NCBI GenBank assembly: GCA_936450465.1
Contig: OW388297.1
Coordinates: 48,002,130 to 48,066,129, forward strand
DNA: 64,000 bases
Direction of reading: 5' to 3'
Source: Gibbula magus
Taxonomy: Eukaryota; Mollusca; Gastropoda; Trochida; Trochidae
This document shows, piece by piece, positions 26,580-37,600 of this stretch. A program made the position numbers and the translations under genes. Numbering within the stretch: position 1 is the stretch's first letter; every line of letters starts with the position of its first letter. The notes below the pieces were generated by a model. The model worked only from the letters and a program-made list of their open reading frames with translations. It searched no databases and was not told where the DNA came from.

Positions 26580-28634
26580 TCACATGTTCAGGTCACTGAG
26601 ATTATAGGAGAACCGGCCTGGCTGACTGCTCTTCTTCACTTTCATCGACTGGAGGTTTTCTGGTGGAAAAATGGGAGTAATATTCTGTTTATTGCAAATT
26701 GGTCATCGATGTTCATTGTTCAACATTTTCCACAATCTCAATTCTGATTAAAGATTCAACTCAAATAATGAAAATATCCTATTGGATTATTTGAGGCTTG
26801 CATTTTCTTTAAATAAATATATTCATCAAGCACTTACTTGACATTGGAGTTTGTGAGAGACCCAAAAACTTATGGCAAATCGTTATTCATAAAATGATAG
26901 TCATACTGCTACAAAGTCACACCGGAATGCCGTTACAGAATCCTTTACTAGCTGATGCAGTCATAATCTGATTAAGCCAATCACTGACATCTGATAATAC
27001 AGAATTATTTCCTATGTTAAGGAAGATGATTTCCTGAAGGACAGCCAACCAGTGATTAGGCACTAGCTCAGCACATCAAGGGTTAAAGATTCACATAAAG
27101 AAGATGACAGAAGACGTGAAACTGTCCACTTACCGGAGTCCCCTCCCCCGTCAGGTGTGTGAGCCCAGGAGTGGGGGCGAGAGGGGGGTTGTTCCTCGGG
27201 GACCTGGGGGGTCATCCCCCGCATCAAGCACTCAGGGTGGTACTGGTCCACTGCGAAGTTGTAGGACAGGGCTGCAGCAGAAAACAGGTGTCACATTTCA
27301 ACATGCTCTCTTGTCATGTGTCTAACTTTTTGCATAGTGCCCATGAAGAAGCATCTCTATAGTTAGCTATATAATTTATAAATACATATATTTCAAAGCT
27401 TATTTCTCAGTGGCCAGTATTATACCAGGGAGAAAAATCCACATCAGCAACAATTGACTACTTATGCACATGGTTATTACAACATGAGAATGGGTTGGAT
27501 ATCCACCTACCAGCGGCGGACGGAATGAGTCGATGCCAGAACGGTCGCACGGCAGGTTTCAGGGTTGGATGCCAGAACGGAGCGTAGATAGCTTCCGCTG
27601 TAATCATAATGTACAATAGTTCATTGGTAATAAAGATATATTAAAGACATCATATTTATTTGCATTGACATATTGAGCCCATGTTGGTAAGAGGGAACAC
27701 AACATGCATTTTTAATGCAATCTAGTAATTAGAAGTTACATGATAAAACATTATACAATAATGGATTGATGTATTCGGTCAATACCTGCATTTATTAACC
27801 AGAGGAATCGAGTATTGACCTCATCATTAAATCGATAATGAAGGAGAGAAATGTCCCCAGCGCTAGACTCACAGTATATCTGGTGCACAAGGGCCCTCTG
27901 TTTGGAGGCGACCACGTCCGGGTCCCACAGCTGCAGCTGTCTCCTGTTGGGGTGGATCTGTCTCAGCAGCTTCCGTCTGGGGGAACGAGAAATAGTGTAT
28001 AGACAGACGAACAATGTATATTAATTTGGAAATAATTGTATGTAATTGAGAAACTTAATTTCAATTGTCTCTGTAAACCCTCCTGGATGGATTAACAACG
28101 TTGTAAGTCCCTCATTCCTAGCGATACAGAAATCTAATGATCTTGAAAAGACTGTCTGATATGAACGATTATACGGCGGTAGGTTGATAAGTGTGTAGAC
28201 CTACAGTGTTTTCCTGAAGGAATCAAATAATAAAAGGTCATACACAATATACTTGAATATTTTGAATTGATGTGTCTGTCTTAACTGCTTTTCTCCAAGG
28301 CATAAATTTTGTTTAGATTAACCTCAGATACTATGCTAAATTACTGGTAAATTCTAACAAGGCCACATGGACAAAATTAACAACATCTTAGCTTGATGGA
28401 TGGAATGTTTGAAACTATTCATGTATCGAGGGCCAGTGGCTCTGCATAAAATTAACATCCCTGATACAACACTGCTTATTTCACCTGAAGAACTTCCTCC
28501 AGGCCAGCTGTATTGTGAGCGCTGCTATCTGTCTCTCCCATTCTGCCTCGGTGGTGCGTAGACGTCGCCGCCGCACTGCACTGCGAGCCGTGGACGTTAT
28601 CTGTTTGCTGACCTTGGTGAACCGGGATTTGTAC
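26580..28634 (-). CDS. INVS: INVS C-terminal exons 20-24
   Basis: Exon 20 (28634-28485) completes the second IQ motif (IQRAWRR then YKSRF) and encodes a basic segment VRRRRLRT and a third IQ-like motif ALTIQLAWRKFF, which continues in exon 21 (RRKLLRQIHPN). Exon 21 ends ALVHQIY, matching the VLKQIY block of vertebrate inversin. Exons 22 and 23 encode Pro/His-rich sequence (YAPFWHPTLKPAVRPFWH; VPEEQPPSRPHSW) without known domains. Exon 24 encodes the conserved tail GRFSYNLSDLNM and TGA. Exon 23's donor (GTAAGT) and exon 24's acceptor (CCACCAG) are good. Confidence 0.9.
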
Positions 28635-31600
28635 CTGTAGAGAGTAGCTGATTAGTTAGCTGGAGGAGACAGTCTTACTGGAAGGGGTAAATGGATTTTC
28701 AAAGGTTTTTCACTCTTAACATAATCTAGAATTTACTCCAAGAGAAAGGGGACCATTGTGATTCTGTGTTGCACTGAAACTGTCTGTGTTGGCTGGGGTT
28801 ACTTAACTGAGGGTGATACTGCAGTGAAACACAATGAGGTGAGGTGAGGTGAGTTAGGGTTTAACGCCGCTTTCAAGAGTATTTCACTTACATCGCGGCT
28901 GCTAGTATTATGGCAGGGAGAAAGCCCGCAACGCCATGTGGCTATGCACTGCGGTGAAACCTGCGAGCATCGGCTGGAACTAGCAAACCATGGGTGGTAC
29001 TGCACTGAAATTCAGTGTAGCATTGCACCCAAACCTTACTGGGTGTAGAACAGTTCTCTACTGCAGACAAAGTTGCCGTGCCCCTGGCGGGATTTGAACC
29101 CCGGACCTCTTGATCCGAAGCCGAACACGCTAACCACTGCGCTATCCCGCCCCCGAAACACAATGAAGCTTCACATCAAAACCGTACTGTATGTAGAATT
29201 GTCCAAAGTTTGACAGAGGAAAATAAAGATGGAGAGTGACAGTCTCTGTATGCAATACTTGGTTTTAGGGTTTTCTTCTGACCCACAAAGGACCATTACG
29301 ATAGCGACAGCCTATAGTGACTAACTATTGCAATAGCGAGAGTCTATTGTGACCTAGCTACTATTGCTATATTTTATCAACAAATGAAATTAAACAAACT
29401 CCAGAATAAACAGTGTTTCATTGCCTTTACTTTTAAATTACTTCTTCCAAAATGTTCGAAGGGTCTGTTTGAAGTCTTCTAGCATATTACAAATCTAAAA
29501 GCTGCATTTGTGCAAATCTTACTTTTAAATTAAATTACTGAAAAATAACTGAATTTACTATCAAAACTATTGATAGTTAGCTGTGTTATCGATAATATCA
29601 ATGTTTTTTTTAATTAATGTCAATAAAGTACTATCGGGACAACAACTATTGCGATAAGTCAATCTATCATTACTTGGTTTAGCCTGTCATAACATGCATG
29701 CTGAATATAAAGCTCTGTTCTGCTTAATAAATTTGATAGAAACACTGATAAAACATTAAAACCAGAAAACAGTTTATATTTCAAATTCATGATTTGATCA
29801 ACATTTTGTTGTCTGAGGAGTGGGTCATTTTGTATAATTCCCACAGAGAGTGGAGACAGAAGAAATGACCCTTTCCTTGACCAGAATAATGATTAGCCAG
29901 CACTGAGAGGATGTACTTACTCCACAACAAAATTACATTTATAAATATAGAATACTAAACGATGTCCCGTTTGATAACATGTTTATGAAACGAGTGAATG
30001 GTTTGGTATTTTAACGAGCGAAAACGAGTTAAATACTGATGTCATTCACGAGTTTCATAAACATTTATGAAACGGGACCGAGTTTAGTATTTATTTATTA
30101 CTCAATGATGTAAATAGCATTGAATTACAAGAAAAACGTTGTTAGTGACGCTCACTTGCAAATAGGTCACCCGCTATTGCAGTCGCACGGCTAACATTGT
30201 GACGTCAGCCAAAAATGACTGTGACGTCACGCGCAGATTATTACGTTACGGCAACACACATTGGTATCATATATGTGTGTAACCAACTCATTGTTATCTA
30301 ATGAGTGATCTCACCACGGTTGAGTAATAATGGACTTTTATAATCTTACTGGTATTGTCTTAGAAAACCCAACCCAGCCTGAGCTCCATGCAAAGCCGTC
30401 CCGGTCCCACACGTAGACCTCACAATAATGCTGGAGACCCACCTCCTCCACGTAGACCGTACAATAATGCTGGAGACCCACCTCCTCCACGTAGACCGTA
30501 CAATAATGGTGGAGACCCACCTCCTCCACGTAGACCGTACGATAATGCTGAGACCCACCTCCGCCACGTAGACAGTACAATACTGCTGGAGACCCACCTC
30601 CTCCACGTAGACCTCACAATAATGCTGGAGACCCACCTCCTCCACGTAGACCGTACGATAATGCTGGAGACCCACCTCCTCCACGTAGACCGTACAATAA
30701 TGGTGGAGACCCACCTCCTCCACATAGACCGTACGATAATGCTGAGACCCACCTCCTCCACGTAGACCGTACAATAATGCTGGAGACCCACCTCCTCCAC
30801 GTAGACCGTACAATAATGGTGGAGACCCACCTCCTCCACGTAGACCGTACGATAATGCTGAGACCCACCTCCTCCACGTAGACAGTACAATACTGCTGGA
30901 GACCCACCTCCTCCACGTAGACCGTACAATACTGCTGGAGACCCACCTCCTCCACGTAGACCTCACAATAATGCTGGAGACCAACCTCCTCCACGTAGAC
31001 CGTACAATAATGCTGGAGACCCACCTCCTCCACGTAGACCTCACAATAATGGTGGAGACCCACCTCCTCCACGTAGACCGTACGATAATGCTGAGACCCA
31101 CCTCCTCCACGTAGACCGTACAATAATGCTGGAGACCCACCTCCTCCACGTAGACCGTACAATAATGGTGGAGACCCACCTCCTCCACGTAGACCGTACG
31201 ATAATGCTGAGACCCACCTCCTCCACGTAGACCGTACAATACTGCTGGATACCCACCTCCTCCACGTAGACCGTACAATACTGCTGGAGACCCACCTCCT
31301 CCACGTAGACCGTACAATACTGCTGGAGACCCACCTCCTCCACGTAGACCTCACAATAATGCTGGAGACCCACCTCCTCCACGTAGACAGTACAATACTG
31401 CTGGAGACCCACCTCCTCCACGTAGACCGTACAATACTGCTGGAGACCCACCTCCTCCACGTAGACCTCACAATAATGCTGGAGACCCACCTCCTCCACG
31501 TAGACCGTACAATAATGCTGGAGACCCACCTCCTCCACGTAGACCATACAATAATGGTGGGGACCCACCTCCTCCACGTAGACCGTACGATAATGCTGAG

Positions 31601-34600
31601 ACCCACCTCCTCCACATAGACAGTACAATACTGCTGGATACCCACCTCCTCCACGTAGACCGTACAATACTGCTGGAGACCCACCTCCTCCACGTAGACC
31701 TCACAATAATGCTGGAGACCCACCTCCTCCACGTAGACCGTACAATAATGCTGGAGACCCACCTCCTCCACGTAGACCGTACAATAATGGTGGAGACCCA
31801 CCTCCTCCACGTAGACCGTACGATAATGCTGAGACCCACCTCCTCCACGTAGACCGTACGATAATGCTGAGACCCACCTCCTCCACGTAGACCGTACAAT
31901 AATGCTGAGACCCACCTCCTCCAAGCCCTCTGTATGGTGACTGCTGCCTGCACCTTCCTGCGTATCTCCTTCTGTCTCTCCTGCTCTGTCCGCTTCTTCA
32001 ACTGGGCTTCCTTCCGCTGGGCCAGAATTATCTCCCTTTCTGTCAGTTGGTGAGGAGTCCTCCTGGCAAAAAGATGAAATAGTTGGAATTCATCCTAACA
32101 GGAGACATGAGTGTTGATAATATAATTGTACCATGTATCGATGGTGTAAGGCAATATTGTTAAAATGATTCTTAAACTGCAAAAATTTTTACAAATAGCT
32201 GAATACATGTTAAAACCCTATTTTCAAGATGATTTTGGAAAAGAGGTTGATCAAAGATTTAAGGATTAGCCCGCCACACCCATATTTGATTTTTTTTCCC
32301 CCCAATATTTCAGCTTTGGGGGTAAAACAGCTGTGAAGAACTCAAAAATAGTTGCAGGACTGCGAACAACAGCACATGCAAAAAGCACATCTAATTTTAT
32401 CAGCCTGATTAGCTAAAAACGTAAAATCTCATATATAAACATACAACTGATGTTCTTTCCTGGACCTTCTTCTGTCTGTTGGTAAGTTTGTGTTCAATTT
32501 GCTCATGGTGGGCATTTTGAAAAGTACTGAAACCACTGGTCAAAGTTTCCCTTCTTTGACAGCTGTATTGTCCAAATGATATCTGACCACTGTTGCACCG
32601 TATCACCGAATCACAACTGTAGCAGCTTTCCAACTTCAAACTTTCACTCAGAAATACCTCCAAATTGAATGGAGAGCTATGTTGCCGTTTGAAGATCCAT
32701 AGTTCATATATAATGCACTGAAAAAGATATCACTCACTCAACACCAGAAGCTGAATATCTTCCACCATAAGCTGGCAACTAAATACTGTAAACAATTCTG
32801 AACGCAACTGGTCCACTGAATTATTTCCCAAAGCGACTCAATTAACCTCACAGTGAAAGAAAACAGCAACTATTTCTCACCAAGTATGACAACCAACAAA
32901 ATGTACCAATGTACCTCCCTTCAATTATTGAAGTTTCTTCCTTGAATATATTCCATTTTGTGCCTCAAAAGTTACTTCCAACTTAAGTTACTCTCCAGGA
33001 AAATAAAACAGCCAAGCAACCAAGAAGGCCTACATCGAGTTGTCCCCCAACAAAGTGTAACAGTATACGTCCCTTCAAGGTACTTCAGATACACAGTTGC
33101 AACTTCCAAAGTTAACTTGCTTTCCAGTGAAGTAGAACATCAAGGCAATCAGTATATCAACCAACTAAGTGGAACAATGAACGTCTCTCCTCAAACACAT
33201 CCCAGCCGCTATGTCTATGTCTACTACTGTAGTATTTTCAAGACTTGGGTTACTTTCCAGTGAAATAAGTTAGCCAAAAAGCTGTACCAAGCTTGTAAAA
33301 CAGCTCTTGCCTTCCTTGAACACTGGTGTTTTAAGCTAACTCCAATTTGAAACACTTTCCAGGGAAATGAAAGAGCGAAGGAACTATCGAAAAGGTAACC
33401 AATTATGTGTACAATGAACAGCCCTCCTATTTATTCCAGTTGGTACCCTGGATGGTAACACTGTTTAACAAAGCTGATCTTCAGTTACTTTCCAGTAAAT
33501 TAAAGCTGAGACCTTATCACCAAGATATTGACTATAACAATGCATAACCCCCCTTGATCCACAGGCAGTAATGTTACACAATGTTGGATATTATTAACAA
33601 TGCCTCTCTATTAATCACAATGTATCAGATATCAGCTATACTGTACAGGAGATCAGTCACAATGTATTTATTTCAGTCATGCACCAGGGAATACAATAAC
33701 TAATGCAAGATATCCAACAGCTTCTGATCAGGTTCATATAGAGTAACTACCTGTGACATTCTTCCTAGAAACCAGGACTGGTTACTTCTTATTGAATTAC
33801 ACTTGTGACGTCATCCTATTGTTCTTTCACTGCATTATTTTCCAGTAATGGAGAGTTGCACATCACATCATATTTTTTTAAGTAGAAATTTATTTTCTTT
33901 AACTTTTTAAAGAAATTTGATAATAGCAATACTTTGAGTGTAATTTAAGTAGGGTAATATCTTCGTAACTCTCCATTCCTTAAAAATAATGGGCCTCGGC
34001 TCGGACATTACCCTCTACATCATGTATCCTTGAAGCTGTCCTAAAACCCACAATTTGACAAGCTTAAATAATGATTCACACTATGCTGTTAAATTTGGGC
34101 CCAACCGTTCTGAAAGCTCAATGTACAGGAATCAAAACTCTTGCCACTAGCTAGTATCTTTACTATATATTGGAACCCGAAGTATAGGCGTTTAACTCTT
34201 CAAACTAAAAGTCAAATCATTCTCAATAAACATATGTCACACGATTTTGTTGAACACCGGTACCTGAACATCAACAAGTGTTTGCCACTAACATGGCAAT
34301 GTCCCCCGCCGTTAACATTGAGCTTAGCAAAACACATCATTTGGTCAAGTGTCTTAGTCACCTTGAAAATAAGGTCAAGGTCACTAAAATCGACTGGTGT
34401 CTGCGTCATCCCCCAATGTAGACTGACACCAACTTTGACAACTTTGGGTGCTTGGGTTAACTTTGGGTGCTTGGGTTCATGAGATATTGCGTTAACAAGA
34501 GTTTTAAAAGTGGTCGAAGCATTGTGGTGGCCTTGAAAATAAGGTAAAGGTCATCAAAATCGACTGGTGTCTGCGTAAACCGCCAATATAGGCTGTCAGA

Positions 34601-37600
34601 AAATATTAAGACATTATATCTAACCGGTCATAAGATATCATGTTAACAAGAGACAATAAAGTGGTCGAAGTGTCGTGGTGACCTTGAAAATATGTCAAGG
34701 CCACCAAAATGGACTGGTGTCTGCGTCATCCACCAATGTAGCCTGGCACCAAATTTGAAGACTTTGAGTCCATCCAGTCATGATATATCACGTTAACAAG
34801 AGTTCGAAAAGTGGTCAAAGTGTTGTGGTGACCTTGAAAATATGGTCAAGGTCACCAAAATCGACTGGTGTCTGCATCATCCCCCAATATAGCCTTGCAA
34901 CAAATTTGAAGACTTTGGGTCCATCCAGTCATGATATATCGCGTTAACAAGAGTTCGAAAAGTGGTCAAAGTGTCGCGGTGACCTTGAAAATAAGGTCAA
35001 GGTCACCAAAATCGACTGGTGTCTGCGTCTTCCCACAATATAGGCTAACACCAAATTTGAAGACTTTGGATAAAATGTTTCATGAGATATCGCGTTAACA
35101 AGAGTTTGAAAAGTGGTCAAAGTGTTGTGGTGACCTTGAAAATAAGGTGAAGGTCACCAAAATCGACTGGTGTCTGCGTCTGCACACAATGTAGTCTGAC
35201 GACAAATTTGAAGACTTTGGATAAAATGCTTCATGAGATAACGTGTTAACAAGAAATGTGATGTACGGACGGACGGACGTACGGACGCCGCTGAATACAT
35301 AGTCCCCCGTTCCGCGTTGCGGCGGGGGACAATTACACTTGTGAAGAACAAATATTTCCGTTGACCTGCAAACAAATAAATACCCTTAAGGCCTGTTCTC
35401 AAGATACGACTTGTGGTAACAACTTCAGGTTGTTCAACTTAATTGAATCGTGAGAACACTCGAGTTGTTACAAATCAGCATTGTAAATGTAGACATTACG
35501 GTTTGATCAACAGAAGTTCTTGCTACAAGTCGTACCGTAAGATCAGACGTTTACCAAATACACATGCACCAAACACATTAGTTTCTCTATGGCAAATGTG
35601 GACCACTATCAAAGCAGACATCCCTTTACCCTTCACATGCAGTGTTCAGAATATTTCAATAAAGCCCATCTGCTGCCGACAATCCTTGATTCTCCATTTG
35701 TCGATAAGTTATGATTCCTGAAAATGGGCGACCTAGAATGGTTTGTAACTGATTCATTCAGCGGCTAAAGCTAATGAGGAATTAAACACAAACACAAACG
35801 AGTTCCTCCGTGGGAATGACCACAAAAACTACTCCTGGAGACACCCGAAGTAAAGAAAGGAAACACAACTTGATGGCAGACACTTCACAAATGTGGATAA
35901 ATAAATCATACACTCTTCCCAAGGTAAAGACGACGGCCCACAATGATATAGACTCACTCCACAACGGGCACCAGACTCAATGTGTTTGATTATTAGGCAG
36001 ATCCAGGTCCAGATTGCTACTCTAATCTTTGTGAGGATCTATTCCACTGGTTGAGCACTCCAGTGATCAGATACAATGTACAGTGGGAAGTGGGAACCGA
36101 TTCTACCCCTTTATGATTGATTGCATGCTAAACGCCTGACATGGCGATTGGATATACAGAGATTATTATCTGGATAGAGATAATCTTAACATAATTATTG
36201 ATAGGATTTGATCGCACTCGAGTATTGAATTTCATATACAAATTGATTAAATATCTAATATCAAAGATAATGAAACTGATCCAACATTATATCAATACAG
36301 GTCAAACATTTAAAATCTCACTTAATCAAAGTTCAGAGTAAACTTCATACTGTATTGATCATCTACAATTGATCTGATAATTGATCTTGATAACAAAACT
36401 TTCACACAAATTACAAACGCAAAGGTAAAAAGATGCATCCTGAAAGTATTCCACAAATTAGTTTCAAGGCTCACCTTAAAGGCATATGCAAGACCTCGGC
36501 CATGATTGAAGCAGAAATATCACTGTACAGTACAATCTCCACTGTTTGATATCAACTCATAGTTCACTCTCACAGGTGTGGAATAACTGGCTTACTACCA
36601 TAAGCTCTTGCAGACGAGTGTTAGACATTACAGCATATCACGCCCCAGTGACTCTTCTCAAAAGAAGGACAATGTCAGGTCAAAATTGAAAGTAATTGCA
36701 ACCTTGGGATCAGGCAATGGAGAAAGTAATGTACCTCGTGGTAGGGTGGTGTACGTATTGTATACCTTTTGGGACAAGGATATCAGTGGTTATCATTGTG
36801 ATGAGAAGTGTAGAATACAAAGCAATAAAGTATTGAACATGGGACTGTCCGTGCATGTGTGTGATTGTGGTAATAGACACAGACAAATTCAGGCATATGA
36901 AACTTGTCACTTAATATCTGTCATCAACATATTATATTTATAAGATGCTTTCAAAATATATGTCCATTGTTTGTATGTCATTCAATCAAGAAAGTGTTGA
37001 AACCACAGGATTTAAAAATATAAGAAATCAAGTCAGCCTAGCAAGATTTGTTATAGGTAACAGCCTAACAAGGACTGCATTATGAACCGTCTCAGATAAC
37101 AGCACTTGAGATTCAATGACACTTGACTGCAGCACTCAAATGCTGAAATGTTTATGTGAAATCTAAATTAAAAATGCCATAACTCACAAAACAAATGATA
37201 AGTATTTTCCCGAAGGTTGGATCAATATTCCCAAACACTAGCCAGAGTTTTTCTGAATGACAGTTGCTAAGTAGAACGTGTGTGCATGGTGGGTCATGTT
37301 GCTTTCACTGTTCAACTGACAATTCAATATGGGTTTAAGTTGTCATGAAACTTCAAGGCAAACATTAAAAAAAATACTTTTGGGTATTGTAATTGTTTTT
37401 CTACCTCATATCTATAACAAAATAACAAGAGTGCTCTGAGAGCAGAACAACAACCACCATGTGTGTCCTATTGACATCATTAACCCTCGAGCTGCTATAT
37501 TTCATAATACCCTTTTTAGCTCCTATGACGGAATATTCATCCCCCAAACTCGCCGCCAGGTGAGACTTTAGCCACCCCTAGCTGAATTCCCAGACAGTGA

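Noticed and set aside
29085..29154. Stand-alone tRNA gene on the - strand
   Set aside because: A and B boxes belong to a SINE head with tail and target duplication.
30346..31924. Very long open frames (up to 436 codons) on the - strand and a 125-codon one on +
   Set aside because: They are produced by a stop-free 38/39-bp tandem repeat in an inversin intron and exist in several frames at once; not independent genes.
32409..32663. Cys/Gln-rich frame followed by GTATGT, candidate extra inversin exon
   Set aside because: Phase 0 end does not fit the phase-2 junction of exons 18 and 19, and no family similarity.
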